Below are positions 53,569-63,246 of a stretch of DNA of 64,000 nt, piece after piece. Location of the stretch: contig NZ_CP166194.1 in assembly GCF_045679545.1 (NCBI RefSeq), forward strand, positions 744,001 through 808,000, given 5' to 3'. The position numbers and the translations under genes are program-made. The notes beneath the pieces were generated by a model that was not told the DNA's origin, did no database searches, and saw nothing but the letters and a program-made list of their open reading frames with translations. Position 1 is the stretch's first letter; every line of letters begins with the position of its first letter. Origin of the DNA: Enterovibrio sp045679545 (GTDB lineage Bacteria; Pseudomonadota; Gammaproteobacteria; Enterobacterales; Vibrionaceae).

Positions 53569-54039
53569 ATGAAGGTAATCGAAGGTGCATTCGCAGCACC
53601 AAATGCTCAAGTTGCTATCGTTATATCTCGTTTCAACAGCTTCATTAACGAAAGTCTGCTGGACGGTGCTATTGATGCGCTGAAGCGTCAGGGCCAAGTT
53701 AGCGAAGAAAATATTACTGTAGTACGTTGCCCTGGTGCTTACGAGCTGCCATTAGTGGCGCAACGTGTTGCAAAAAGCGGTCGTTACGACGCAATTATCG
53801 CGCTAGGATCTGTGATCCGAGGCGGTACGCCACATTTTGACTATGTGGCCGGAGAATGTAATAAAGGTTTGGCACAAGTAGCACTAGAGTTTGATACTCC
53901 AGTTGCTTTCGGCGTGCTAACCGTAGATACCATCGAACAAGCCATCGAACGCGCGGGTACCAAGGCTGGTAATAAAGGGGCAGAGGCTGCACTGAGCGCG
54001 CTTGAAATGGTAAATGTCCTGTCCCAAATCGAATCCTAA
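53569..54039 (+). CDS. ribH: 6,7-dimethyl-8-ribityllumazine synthase
   Basis: A 156-residue protein. Motifs are VAIVISRFNSFI, VVRCPGAYELPL, ALGSVIRGGTPHFDYV (catalytic His) and FGVLTVDTIEQA. It condenses the RibB and RibD products; subunits form pentamers or 60-mers. It is 10 bp upstream of nusB. Because a terminator precedes it, it probably has a promoter in the 53425-53568 gap. Confidence 0.96.
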   Translation: MKVIEGAFAAPNAQVAIVISRFNSFINESLLDGAIDALKRQGQVSEENITVVRCPGAYELPLVAQRVAKSGRYDAIIALGSVIRGGTPHFDYVAGECNKGLAQVALEFDTPVAFGVLTVDTIEQAIERAGTKAGNKGAEAALSALEMVNVLSQIES

Positions 54040-54050
54040 CGGGGGTTATC

Positions 54051-54506
54051 GTGAAACCAGCCGCACGACGCAATGCGCGTCATTTTGCACTACAAGCCAT
54101 CTATTCTTGGCAATTGACCAAAGGCAACGTTGCTGATATTGAAGCACAGTTTCTCGCGGCAGATAACTACGAAGAAGAAGAACACCAGGCTGATGAGCCA
54201 CGTCTTCGTCAACCAGACACAGACGTTGAGTACTTCCGTGATTTGTTCTCGGGCGTAGTCTTGAACTACCAAGAAATGGACAGCAAAATGCGTCCGTACT
54301 TGTCTCGTCCGATCCAAGATCTGGATGAGATGGAGCACGCACTGCTGCGTCTTGCTATGTATGAACTGTGCAAGCGCCAAGATGTTCCTTACAAAGTGGT
54401 TATCAACGAAGCGATTGAGTTAGCGAAGCGTTTCGGCGCTGAAGACAGCCACAAATTCGTGAACGGGGTACTGGATAAAGCAGTACCTACTCTGCGAAAG
54501 AAATAA
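54051..54506 (+). CDS. nusB: Transcription antitermination protein NusB
   Basis: A 151-residue all-helical protein starting with a GTG (MKPAARRNARHFALQAIYSWQ). The conserved end is VINEAIELAKRFGAEDSHKFVNGVLD-like sequence. With NusE it binds boxA in rRNA leaders. The order ribH-nusB-thiL-pgpA is conserved in enterobacteria and vibrios. Confidence 0.96.
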   Translation: MKPAARRNARHFALQAIYSWQLTKGNVADIEAQFLAADNYEEEEHQADEPRLRQPDTDVEYFRDLFSGVVLNYQEMDSKMRPYLSRPIQDLDEMEHALLRLAMYELCKRQDVPYKVVINEAIELAKRFGAEDSHKFVNGVLDKAVPTLRKK

Positions 54507-54521
54507 TTAAATAGTAATGAC

Positions 54522-54546
54522 AAGGCCAGCCTCGCTGGCCTTTTTC
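54522..54546 (+). terminator. Terminator between nusB and thiL
   Basis: Stem AAGGCCAGC / GCTGGCCTT with loop CTC and T-run. An in-frame ATG at 54517 for thiL would fall within it, which argues for the later thiL start. Confidence 0.88.
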
Positions 54547-54573
54547 TTATTCTCGTTTGCTTGGAAAGGAATG

Positions 54574-55545
54574 ATGGCTGGTAACGAATTCGATTTAATA
54601 AACCGTTACTTCAAAGCACAGCCGGTCTCAAGAAAAGACGTTGTGCTGGGCATTGGTGATGATGCTGCAGTGATTGCCATGCCTGAGAACAGTCAGCTTG
54701 TAGTCACCACAGACACATTGGTGGCGGGGAACCACTTCCTCATTGATGCCGATCCGGTAAAAGTCGCGCACAAAGCCTTGGCGTCGAACTTGAGCGATCT
54801 TGCTGCCATGGGCGCAATGCCTGCATGGTGCTCTCTAGCACTGACAATGCCGTCGTCAGACGAGGCATGGCTAAAAGGATTTTGCGAAGGCTTTTATAAG
54901 CTCGCGGAATACTATCACGTCCAACTCATTGGTGGAGACACGACCAAAGGCCCTCTGAGTATTTCGATTACGTTGCAAGGCTTTATCCCATCAGGCAAAG
55001 CGATTTGTCGCCATGGTGCAAGCGCAGGTGATTGGTTGTACGTCACCGGAACACTCGGTGACAGTGCGGCTGGGCTAGATGTGATCTTGCGTGACAACTC
55101 CCCCTCGAACGACATTGAAAACACGCTACTGCATCGTCACTACTATTCGACACCCAGAGTATTAGCGGGACAAGCGCTGCGTGGCATCGCTTCTTCGGCC
55201 CTTGATGTTTCTGATGGGTTGATTGCCGATCTCAAGCACATTCTCAAAGCCAGCGATGTCTCTGCCGTGGTCAATGCTGATCAATTGCCGCTATCTGACG
55301 AACTGTTACAGTATGCAGGCAGCCCTGAGGCAGCCGCGAAACTGGCATTGTGCAGTGGCGAAGAATACGAGCTTTGCTTTACTGTGCCAGAGAGTCATCG
55401 TGGCGCGTTGGATGCGGCACTTGCCCATACCAACACGCCAATTACCTGTATTGGTCAGATCCGTCATGGCGAAGGTTTGAACGTCATGTGGGAAGGAAAA
55501 CCAGTTGATTGGTCTCTCTCTGGTTGGGACCATTTTTCGGCGTAA
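54574..55545 (+). CDS. thiL: Thiamine-monophosphate kinase
   Basis: A 323-residue kinase that makes thiamine diphosphate from the monophosphate. Motifs are GIGDDAAVI, VVTTDTLVAGNHF, LASNLSDLAAMGAMPAW, LIGGDTTKGPLSI and DVSDGLIADL. The chosen ATG follows GGAAAGGA and lies after the nusB terminator. Confidence 0.95.
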   Translation: MAGNEFDLINRYFKAQPVSRKDVVLGIGDDAAVIAMPENSQLVVTTDTLVAGNHFLIDADPVKVAHKALASNLSDLAAMGAMPAWCSLALTMPSSDEAWLKGFCEGFYKLAEYYHVQLIGGDTTKGPLSISITLQGFIPSGKAICRHGASAGDWLYVTGTLGDSAAGLDVILRDNSPSNDIENTLLHRHYYSTPRVLAGQALRGIASSALDVSDGLIADLKHILKASDVSAVVNADQLPLSDELLQYAGSPEAAAKLALCSGEEYELCFTVPESHRGALDAALAHTNTPITCIGQIRHGEGLNVMWEGKPVDWSLSGWDHFSA

Positions 55546-55559
55546 GGTTGTAGAAGTAA

Positions 55560-56048
55560 ATGAATAATCCTATCAGTAAAATTCGACTGTCGAACCCTGT
55601 TCATCTTCTCGCCACAGGTTTTGGCTCCGGTCTTTCTCCTTGGGTACCCGGCACCATGGGCACCTTGGCTGCTGTTCCTGTTTATCTTTTGATTCTCTGG
55701 TTGTCCAGTGCATTACTCCCGGTTGCGATTGTTTTGGGCAGTGCTATCGGCATTTATCTTTGCGGTCGTACATCCCAAGACATGGGGGTGCATGACCACG
55801 GCAGCATCGTATGGGATGAGTTCATTGGCTTTTGGATCACCATGTTACTTGTCCCAGTGATGGACTGGCAAACCGTCTTGGCTGGCTTCGTGATTTTCCG
55901 TTTCTTTGATATGGTCAAACCTTGGCCTATTAGCTGGTTGGATGAAAAAGTTCACGGCGGTATAGGCATCATGCTCGACGACATTGTGGCCGGTTTGATG
56001 TCGATGGTGACCCTTTGGGTAGGACACGCCTATCTGGGCTGGTGGTAA
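55560..56048 (+). CDS. pgpA: Phosphatidylglycerophosphatase A
   Basis: A 162-residue membrane enzyme: PVHLLATGFGSGLSPWVPGTMGT split at its N-terminus, DHGSIVWDEFIGFW with the conserved acidic residues, and RFFDMVKPWPISWLD. It removes phosphate from phosphatidylglycerol phosphate. It lies 14 bp after thiL. Confidence 0.96.
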   Translation: MNNPISKIRLSNPVHLLATGFGSGLSPWVPGTMGTLAAVPVYLLILWLSSALLPVAIVLGSAIGIYLCGRTSQDMGVHDHGSIVWDEFIGFWITMLLVPVMDWQTVLAGFVIFRFFDMVKPWPISWLDEKVHGGIGIMLDDIVAGLMSMVTLWVGHAYLGWW

Positions 56049-56085
56049 GAAAAAAGCGGTGGTTTGCTTTTAATTTCGTTCAGAT

Positions 56086-56112
56086 AAAAACGGCACACTG
56101 ATGCCGTTTTTT
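56086..56112. terminator. Bidirectional terminator between pgpA and the GGDEF/EAL gene
   Basis: Stem AAAAACGGCA / TGCCGTTTTT, loop CACTGA, T-run, in a convergent gap. Confidence 0.9.
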
Positions 56113-56120
56113 TCTGCCTA

Positions 56121-59045
56121 TTAACGACGGTTCTTTTTTGTTAGATATGATTGCATTCGCTCGATGCGAGCACGATTGTTGATAACTGAGTCAATGAGAG
56201 GATGTAGTTCATCCTTGATTTCAGGACTTTGGTGCCACGTGGGGTCGAGTTTCCACTCATTGACCCAAGAGAGTACCTTGTCAGCGTGAATAGGTCGCGA
56301 AATACCATACCCCTGTCCTAATTCACAGCCAAGCCAAAGCAGCAATTGTATTTGTTCTCTTTTTTCCACACCCTCTGCCAGAACCTTTCTGCCAAAGGTG
56401 TTCGCCAAGGTGATAATCCCTTCCAAGATGGCCAAATTATCCGTGTTATTGAGCATATCGTGCACAAAGCTCTGATCTATTTTTAGCGTTTCTGCCGGTA
56501 ATTGTTTTAGGTACGTGAGCGAAGCATAACCTGTGCCGAAATCATCAATCGCAAACGAAACTCCCATGGACTGACAACGTTTGATGATTTCAGAGACGGC
56601 CGTGATGTCTTCAAGCGCGCTAGTTTCTAATATTTCTAACTGCAATTGTTTGGGGCTTATATGAGGGAAACGCGCCAGCAAAACGATGAGCTTATCCATA
56701 AAGTCAGGCTGCAAAAGCTGGTGTGGCGCTATGTTTACACTGACCTGTGTGATAAACCCTTTTTTTTGCCACTCGGTCAATTGATGAAGAGAGGTTTCTA
56801 ATACCCAATCACCCACGTCGATAATCAGTCTATGATTTTCGATGGAAGGGATAAAATCGTTTGGCATGAGAATGCCTTGAGTGGGGTGCTGCCAGCGAAT
56901 CAGGGCTTCTAATCCAATGATCTCGCCCGTTCGAAAGTTGATCTTGGGTTGATAGCATAAGAAAAATTCTGCTTTTGCTAGGCCATAGCCGATTGAACGC
57001 AAATGCTCGTTTTGGCTTTTGAGGGCGTGTTCCAACTCAGCGTCGAAGAAGTGGCTGCGCCGCTTTCCATTTAACTTGGCCTGATACATGGCGTAGTCGG
57101 CTTGACGGAGAAGCGTGTCAGCATCAACGTCCTCTGCTTGTGGAAAAAGGGTGATACCAAAACTTGCGGATACTTGAACCAAATTGCCATTGGCATTGAC
57201 GGGCTCAGAGGTTGCGGCAACGAGTCTTGGAAGCAAAGGAGGGCAGTCCTCTGGTGAGTTGAGCCCCGTTAAAACTGCGACAAATTCATCGCCACCAATA
57301 CGGGCGATTGTGTCGCTATCGCGCATTGAACGTTGCATTCTCTTTGCGATTTCTTGAAGGAGTATGTCGCCAACTTCGTGCCCGTGGGTATCATTCACTG
57401 ACTTGAATCCGTCAAGATCAAGAAAAATGATCGCCACATATTGCCCATTGCGTTTTGCATGTTTCATGGCACTTTTTAAGCGATCGCCTAACAAAAATCG
57501 ATTGGGCAACTCGGTGAGCGTATCAAAATGCGCAATTTGTTTCAGTTCGTGCTCGTGTTCTTTGTATGACGTAATATCTGAAAAAACAGCGACATAATTC
57601 ATGGGCTTATTGTTTTCGTCGAATACGCAACTGATGGTGAGCAGTTCTGGGTATATTTCGCCATTTTTACGGCGATTCCAAAGTTCTCCGCTCCAATGGC
57701 CTTTATCGGTCAAGGAATGCCACATCTTCTTGTAAAACTCGGCATCTTGGTGGCCTGAGTGAAGAATGCTCGGCTTTTCACCTCGAACCTCGTCAATGGA
57801 ATAGCCAGTAATACGAGTGAAAGCGTCATTGACTTCAATGATACGTGATTGACTGTCTGCAATGATGATCCCTTCCCGAGTGTGGGTGAACACCTTTGCC
57901 GCTAATCGCAATTTATCCTCGTTTTTTTTATGAGCGGTAATATCTTGATGTGTTCCCAGTATTTTTAGTGGATGTCCATTTTTATCCCATTCCACAACGT
58001 TTGCGCGGCCTAACGCGTTAATCCAAACGCCTGTGCGATTTTGTAGTCTGACTTCACAGTCGTAATACTCAATTTCCTTATCAAACAGTTTTTCCATAAG
58101 AGCATCAGAGTTAATTCTGTCTTCAGCGTGGATAAACGTCTTCCAATCTTGATTGGGTGGGCCATTGAGCAAGGCGATATCCCATCCCAATATTTCTTGC
58201 CATGCGCCGTTGTATTCGATGTGACCTGTTTGGATGTTCCATTCCCATGTGCCTGTTCGTGTTCCATCAATAACGTTCTGTAAGCGAGAATGCTCTAGCT
58301 GTAAGGAGTCATGCGAACAACGAATAACATCCAGCATATTGTTCATTGTTTGGCTGAGTGAGGAGAGTTCGTGGTGACCAAAATGAGGAATGTGAGAGAG
58401 TGGGATACCACTGGCATCTTGGGTCGCGATGGCTTGCGCGATTTGTTTAATCGGTCGTATGAGTAGGCGTTTGGCAAAATACAGCAACACGCTGAGCAGT
58501 AAGATAGCAATAGTGATGCTGGTCAATGTGGTGTGCATTAATTGATGATTTAACTCATCTTGGATAACGTCATCGCTTACATGGAGGGTAACTTTGCCGA
58601 GATTTTCGTTCTGTTTGGAAAGAATAGGGGCAGAGACACTAAAGAGGCTCGCTTCAGCATTGTCGTTGAGTGGCATGCCTTGGTGGTAGGGATGAAATTG
58701 TTTGTCTTCTGTCCTCACGTAGCCAGTCATGTAGGCTGACTCACCGACAATATCTCCCATCTTGTAATCTTCAATAACAACGGCATGAAATTTCTTGAGT
58801 TTTGCTTCCGCATAAATGAGTTTTTCATATTCGTTGATCGAATAGGACGATAAGTAAGGTGCAAGTGTGCTGGTTAACCGCAGAAGACTTTCTTGGGCAC
58901 TGCCCTCAAGGTCTGCCACGAGTTCATCACGTTGATTGTTGTAAGTGATGAGAGCGGACAGCGTAAATGTACCAATCACAATGAGGCAGACAACGAGTAT
59001 GAGATGCGTAAAAAGTGATGGTTTACTATCTGTCGATCTGTTCAT
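56121..59045 (-). CDS. Membrane sensor PAS-PAS-GGDEF-EAL protein
   Basis: A 974-residue cyclic-di-GMP enzyme. Transmembrane helix one is at about 13-35 and helix two at about 172-192, enclosing a periplasmic domain of about 135 residues. A HAMP-like segment and two PAS domains (about 250-380 and 385-500; GTWEWNIQTGHIEYNGAW, IEVNDAFTRITGYS) follow. The GGDEF domain has an intact RIGGDEF (about 583), and the EAL domain an intact GLEALIRW (about 712) with DDFGTGYASL. Both activities could be functional. It overlaps the upstream periplasmic binding protein gene by 4 bp, so the two are translated together and the binding protein is likely its sensor partner. Confidence 0.9.
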   Translation of the reverse strand: MNRSTDSKPSLFTHLILVVCLIVIGTFTLSALITYNNQRDELVADLEGSAQESLLRLTSTLAPYLSSYSINEYEKLIYAEAKLKKFHAVVIEDYKMGDIVGESAYMTGYVRTEDKQFHPYHQGMPLNDNAEASLFSVSAPILSKQNENLGKVTLHVSDDVIQDELNHQLMHTTLTSITIAILLLSVLLYFAKRLLIRPIKQIAQAIATQDASGIPLSHIPHFGHHELSSLSQTMNNMLDVIRCSHDSLQLEHSRLQNVIDGTRTGTWEWNIQTGHIEYNGAWQEILGWDIALLNGPPNQDWKTFIHAEDRINSDALMEKLFDKEIEYYDCEVRLQNRTGVWINALGRANVVEWDKNGHPLKILGTHQDITAHKKNEDKLRLAAKVFTHTREGIIIADSQSRIIEVNDAFTRITGYSIDEVRGEKPSILHSGHQDAEFYKKMWHSLTDKGHWSGELWNRRKNGEIYPELLTISCVFDENNKPMNYVAVFSDITSYKEHEHELKQIAHFDTLTELPNRFLLGDRLKSAMKHAKRNGQYVAIIFLDLDGFKSVNDTHGHEVGDILLQEIAKRMQRSMRDSDTIARIGGDEFVAVLTGLNSPEDCPPLLPRLVAATSEPVNANGNLVQVSASFGITLFPQAEDVDADTLLRQADYAMYQAKLNGKRRSHFFDAELEHALKSQNEHLRSIGYGLAKAEFFLCYQPKINFRTGEIIGLEALIRWQHPTQGILMPNDFIPSIENHRLIIDVGDWVLETSLHQLTEWQKKGFITQVSVNIAPHQLLQPDFMDKLIVLLARFPHISPKQLQLEILETSALEDITAVSEIIKRCQSMGVSFAIDDFGTGYASLTYLKQLPAETLKIDQSFVHDMLNNTDNLAILEGIITLANTFGRKVLAEGVEKREQIQLLLWLGCELGQGYGISRPIHADKVLSWVNEWKLDPTWHQSPEIKDELHPLIDSVINNRARIERMQSYLTKKNRR

Positions 59046-60025
59046 AGTTGAATGTCTTTCCCTAACACATTTCGTTGAATGTCAGGCAATAACAAAGAGA
59101 GATTGGATTGAGACACGGAGAGTACGGGCAATGAAATTGTCTTTTCTACAGATTCTCCATTCAAATGTTTATCTAGGGTTTCTAGTGCCTGCTCTCCCAT
59201 CAAAAAGGGTTGCTGCATCCCCGCACCCACCAGACGACCGCTGGCGATCATTTTGGTAAATTCGGGCTCAGCATCAAAACAGATCAACAAGATTTCATTT
59301 TGCTTTTGTGCTTCTGCGATCGCATCTATCGCGGCTTGGTATTGTTGAGAGGTTTGAAGCCAAATAGCTCTCATGTTTGGGTTTGCTTTAATCAGTGACG
59401 CGGCAAAGTCATAGGTTTCTTTATAGGAAAAATCACGCAGCTGGTGAATGTTTGCTGACTTGTAACCTGCAGTCGTTATAGCTTCCAAAAATCCACGGGT
59501 TCGTGCGCGGCCATTTTCTCGTTTTTGCGGAATCGCAATGATGCCAACAGTGCCACTTCGCCAACCTTTTTTTTTCATGGTATTGATGAGCATTTGTCCG
59601 AGATTAAATGCTCCCCTGAAATTGTCTGACGAAATGTAGCTGATGAAGTCGTTGCTATCAGATCCCACATCGGCAATCACAACGGGGATATTGGCCTGAT
59701 TGGCGAGTTTGAGCACAGTGACGGCACTCGAGGAATTAACCGGAGACAAAATGATGCCACTGACCTTGTCTCGAATGGCGGCTATCGTGTTTTGTAATTC
59801 TTTTTGCCTTGAGTTGTCAGCGCTATAGACAATAACTTGATAGTTTAACGGTTGTGCGCTGCTGTCGATGCCGCGAAGGAGGATATCCCAAAAATGGATG
59901 CGACTGTCTGAGACGATATACGCGATTTTTTTTGGGGGCTCGTTGTCCGCAACAGCATGCTGCGAAGACAATGCCATCAAGATAATAACGGTGAAACACT
60001 GACGGATTCTTTTCATCGCCATCAT
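59042..60025 (-). CDS. Periplasmic type-I sugar-binding-like protein, probable partner of the GGDEF/EAL sensor
   Basis: A 327-residue exported protein: signal peptide (CFTVIILMALSSQHAVADN), then a Peripla_BP_4-like fold (KIAYIVSDSRIHFWDILLRG; GIILSPVNSSSAVTVLKLAN; ICFDAEPEFTKMIASGRLVG) as in ribose-binding or LuxP-like proteins. There are no ABC permease or ATPase genes nearby. Instead its stop overlaps the start of the GGDEF/EAL gene (ATGA). This is the arrangement of NspS-MbaA and LuxP-LuxQ, where a binding protein relays a ligand signal to a membrane sensor. Ligand unknown. Confidence 0.85.
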   Translation of the reverse strand: MMAMKRIRQCFTVIILMALSSQHAVADNEPPKKIAYIVSDSRIHFWDILLRGIDSSAQPLNYQVIVYSADNSRQKELQNTIAAIRDKVSGIILSPVNSSSAVTVLKLANQANIPVVIADVGSDSNDFISYISSDNFRGAFNLGQMLINTMKKKGWRSGTVGIIAIPQKRENGRARTRGFLEAITTAGYKSANIHQLRDFSYKETYDFAASLIKANPNMRAIWLQTSQQYQAAIDAIAEAQKQNEILLICFDAEPEFTKMIASGRLVGAGMQQPFLMGEQALETLDKHLNGESVEKTISLPVLSVSQSNLSLLLPDIQRNVLGKDIQL

Positions 60026-60154
60026 AGTTTTTTATCGCACCTAGTGATAAATAATTGATAAAAAGCACTTACTTATATTGGCTAAGTGTAGTTTTAAAAG
60101 TGAGACATTGCTTGGAGTTTGCGACGACCAAAATATTATAAGAACGCAGATATG

Positions 60155-60183
60155 AAAACGGCGCCTGAGCGCCGTTCTTTTGG
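60155..60183 (-). terminator. Terminator downstream of dxs
   Basis: Stem AACGGCGC / GCGCCGTT with loop CTGA, followed on the minus strand by TTTTC; 34-60 bp past the dxs stop. Confidence 0.82.
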
Positions 60184-60216
60184 ATGGGTATGTTGAACCA
60201 TTACGAGGTTGAAATA

Positions 60217-62079
60217 CTATTCGAGGTAGCGGCGAATTTGTGCCTCGATACCTCTTCCGTCAAGTTCCAGTTCTGCATGCAGTTCTTGCTGAGTACCTTG
60301 GTGAATGAAGGTATCAGGTAGGCCGATTTGAAGCACAGGTTTGATTTGGCGAGACTTCATCAAATACTCCACCACACCAGAGCCTGCGCCACCGGCAATA
60401 GCATTTTCTTCAACGGTCACTAATACATCGTGTGTCGAGACAAGTTCGTCGATCATGGCTTCATCCAATGGCTTCACAAAGCGCATGTCTGCCACGGTTG
60501 CATTGAGATTTTCTGCCGCCTCCAGAGCAGCGGGTAGCATGGTGCCAAAACTCAGTATCGCCACCTTTTCACCCTGTCGGCGAAGGACACCTTGACCAAT
60601 AGGTAATTCGGTCATGACGGCTTCGACGTTCGCTCCACAACCTGTGCCTCGCGGATAACGTACTGCTGACGGCCCTTGGTGTTTGTGGCCTGTGTAAAGC
60701 ATCTGGCGACACTCGTTTTCGTCGCTTGGTGCCATGATCACCATGTTAGGAATGCAGCGCATAAAGCTCAGATCAAACGCACCTTGGTGAGTTTGGCCAT
60801 CTGCACCCACTAATCCGCCACGATCGATAGCAAACATCACAGGCAAGTTCATGGTGGCAACGTCGTGGATAAGCTGATCATAACCACGTTGTAAGAAGGT
60901 CGAGTAAATGGCAACAACGGGGTGATAGCCACCAATGGCCATGCCTGTGCCTAAGGTAACGGCATGTTGTTCGGCAATAGCGACGTCAAAGTAGCGATCT
61001 GGGAATTCTTTGGAAAAGCGCACCATGCCTGAGCCTTCGCGCATGGCGGGAGTGATAGCGAGCAATTTTTCATCTTCTGCGGCCATGTCACATAGCCAGT
61101 CGCCAAAGATTTTAGAAAACGTTGGCCCTGACGCCTTGGCTTTGGGCAGTGTGTTTTCGGCAGGGTTGAACTTAGGCACGGCGTGGTAGCCAATCGGATC
61201 TTTCTCCGCAGGCTCATAGCCTTTACCTTTTTTGGTCATCACGTGAAGGAACTGCGGGCCTTTCAGTCCACGCATGTTCTTCAATGTTTTAACCAATTCT
61301 TCCACATCGTGACCATCTACAGGACCGATGTAGTTAAAGCCGAGTTCTTCGAACAAGGTGCCAGGGACTACCATGCCTTTAAGGTGCTCTTCTGCGCGAC
61401 GAACCAATTCTTTGATCGGTGGTGCACCAGAAAGCACCTTTTTTCCGCCTTCGCGGATTGAGGTATAGAAATTACCGGATAGCAACTGCGCTAAATGGTT
61501 GTTGAGTGCGCCGACGTTTTCAGAAATCGACATCTCATTGTCATTGAGGACAACCAGCATGTCGGGGTGAACATCACCGGCATGGTTCATGGCTTCAAAC
61601 GCCATGCCTGCGGTAATCGCACCATCACCAATCACACTCACGACCTTGCGCTCACGACCTTCTTTGGCTGCAGCAATGGCAAGGCCTAATGCTGCGCTGA
61701 TAGACGTAGAGCTGTGGCCGACAGACAACACATCGTATTCACTTTCTTCTCGCCACGGGAAAGGGTGTAACCCGCCTTTTTGGCGAATAGTTGGCATTTT
61801 TTCACGGCGACCAGTTAAGATTTTGTGGGGATAGGCTTGATGACCAACATCCCAAATCAAATGGTCAAATGGTGTGTTATAGACGAAATGAAGTGCTACC
61901 GTCAGTTCAACCGTGCCCAAGCCAGACGCAAAGTGCCCGCTTGAGTGGCTGACGGAGTTCAACAGATAAGTTCTTAGCTCATCACATAGCGAAGGCAGAA
62001 TGTCTCGCGGAAGTGTCCGCAGTTCATCGGGCGTATTCGCCAGCGCAAGCGTTGGGTATTTAGCGATATCGAGAGTCAT
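60217..62079 (-). CDS. dxs: 1-deoxy-D-xylulose-5-phosphate synthase
   Basis: A 620-residue thiamine-diphosphate enzyme that starts the MEP pathway. Motifs are SVSHSSGHFASGLGTVELTV, WDVGHQAYPHKIL, the ThDP site GDGAITAGMAFEAMN, and the transketolase C-domain AEQHAVTLGTGMA. The start MTLDIAKYPTLAL matches E. coli Dxs in position and length; an upstream ATG at 62103 is less likely. It belongs to the xseB-ispA-dxs operon. Confidence 0.96.
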   Translation of the reverse strand: MTLDIAKYPTLALANTPDELRTLPRDILPSLCDELRTYLLNSVSHSSGHFASGLGTVELTVALHFVYNTPFDHLIWDVGHQAYPHKILTGRREKMPTIRQKGGLHPFPWREESEYDVLSVGHSSTSISAALGLAIAAAKEGRERKVVSVIGDGAITAGMAFEAMNHAGDVHPDMLVVLNDNEMSISENVGALNNHLAQLLSGNFYTSIREGGKKVLSGAPPIKELVRRAEEHLKGMVVPGTLFEELGFNYIGPVDGHDVEELVKTLKNMRGLKGPQFLHVMTKKGKGYEPAEKDPIGYHAVPKFNPAENTLPKAKASGPTFSKIFGDWLCDMAAEDEKLLAITPAMREGSGMVRFSKEFPDRYFDVAIAEQHAVTLGTGMAIGGYHPVVAIYSTFLQRGYDQLIHDVATMNLPVMFAIDRGGLVGADGQTHQGAFDLSFMRCIPNMVIMAPSDENECRQMLYTGHKHQGPSAVRYPRGTGCGANVEAVMTELPIGQGVLRRQGEKVAILSFGTMLPAALEAAENLNATVADMRFVKPLDEAMIDELVSTHDVLVTVEENAIAGGAGSGVVEYLMKSRQIKPVLQIGLPDTFIHQGTQQELHAELELDGRGIEAQIRRYLE

Positions 62080-62108
62080 AAATTCGTTTTGGCGCAACGT
62101 CATTGCTT

Positions 62109-63008
62109 TTAATTATTTCGCTCGACAATGTATCGGGCGAACAGCTCCAATTGCTCTGTATTGTAGGGGATCGCATCCAAAGCCTGAAGCGCTTCTTGAT
62201 ACAAAAGCGCGGCTTTTTCTTGCGCCCCTTCAAGACCGAGAAGGGCAGGGTAAGTGCTTTTCTCTGCAGCTAAATCTGAACCCTGTGGTTTTCCAAGTGT
62301 TTCAGTGTCACTGATGATATCCAGAATGTCATCTTGCACTTGAAAGGCAAGTCCAATGGCATTTGAAAATGTATCGAGTTGTGTAAGGCAGGCGACCCCT
62401 TTTTCACCAGCAGCGTAAGCGCCTAGCCTGACAGCACAGCGTATCAGAGCGCCCGTTTTGTTGCGATGAATAGTTTCTAACGCCGCTAAATCGACTTGTT
62501 TGCCTTCAGCAGCTAAATCGAGCGCTTGACCAAGGCACATACCCATTGCACCGGATGCAGTTGCCAATTCTTTGACCATCTGGATGCGGTAAGTGTCACC
62601 TTCTGCTGAAAGTTGACCGTCAGCCAGAATACTGAACGCTAACGTTTGTAAGGCATCTCCAGCAAGGATCGCGTTGGCTTCATTGAAGGCAATATGGCAA
62701 GTCGCATGGCCACGACGCAGACTGTCATCATCCATGGCGGGCAAATCATCGTGGATCAGTGAATAAGCGTGAATGCATTCAACGGCCGCGGCTGGCGTAT
62801 CTAATGCATCGTCAGTCAGGCCAAACAACTGACCAGTAACATAGGTGAGATAGGGACGAATACGCTTCCCTCCCATCAATGTGCCGTATTTCATCGCTTG
62901 AATGAGCGGCTGATCGGCGTTACCAAGCGCATCAATCCAACGTCCTAACTGGTCATTATTGCGCTTTTGATAATGAAGGAGGGTGGATTTTAAACAGCTG
63001 TTACTCAT
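62109..63008 (-). CDS. ispA: Farnesyl diphosphate synthase
   Basis: A 299-residue polyprenyl synthase. The first and second Asp-rich motifs are DDLPAMDDD and DDILD; GGKRIRPYL is the IPP-binding Arg region. It makes C15 farnesyl diphosphate. Its ATG lies inside the xseB end (GATGAGTAA), so the genes overlap and are translationally coupled. Length equals the E. coli protein. Confidence 0.96.
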   Translation of the reverse strand: MSNSCLKSTLLHYQKRNNDQLGRWIDALGNADQPLIQAMKYGTLMGGKRIRPYLTYVTGQLFGLTDDALDTPAAAVECIHAYSLIHDDLPAMDDDSLRRGHATCHIAFNEANAILAGDALQTLAFSILADGQLSAEGDTYRIQMVKELATASGAMGMCLGQALDLAAEGKQVDLAALETIHRNKTGALIRCAVRLGAYAAGEKGVACLTQLDTFSNAIGLAFQVQDDILDIISDTETLGKPQGSDLAAEKSTYPALLGLEGAQEKAALLYQEALQALDAIPYNTEQLELFARYIVERNN

Positions 63009-63246
63009 CACGTGCGTCTTCAAAAGTCTCTAGTGGGGCATTGTCGTCTTGCGCCAGAAGGATTTCGACGCGTTGCTCGGCATCAGACAGGGTCTTTTGA
63101 CCTTGGCGTGCAAGTGAAATGCCTCGCTCGAATTGCTTTAGCGCGGTGTCTAACGGTAAATCACCGTTCTCAAGGCCGTTAACAATCGTATCTAGTTCCT
63201 TGAGGGTTTCCTCAAAGGTCATGTTTTCGGGTTTCTTAGTCGCCAT
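63001..63246 (-). CDS. xseB: Exodeoxyribonuclease VII small subunit
   Basis: An 81-residue helical protein (MTFEETLKELDTIVNGLENG; LDTALKQFERGISLARQGQ) typical of XseB. It partners with XseA, encoded at 7339-8670. The order xseB-ispA-dxs is conserved. Confidence 0.96.
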   Translation of the reverse strand: MATKKPENMTFEETLKELDTIVNGLENGDLPLDTALKQFERGISLARQGQKTLSDAEQRVEILLAQDDNAPLETFEDARDE

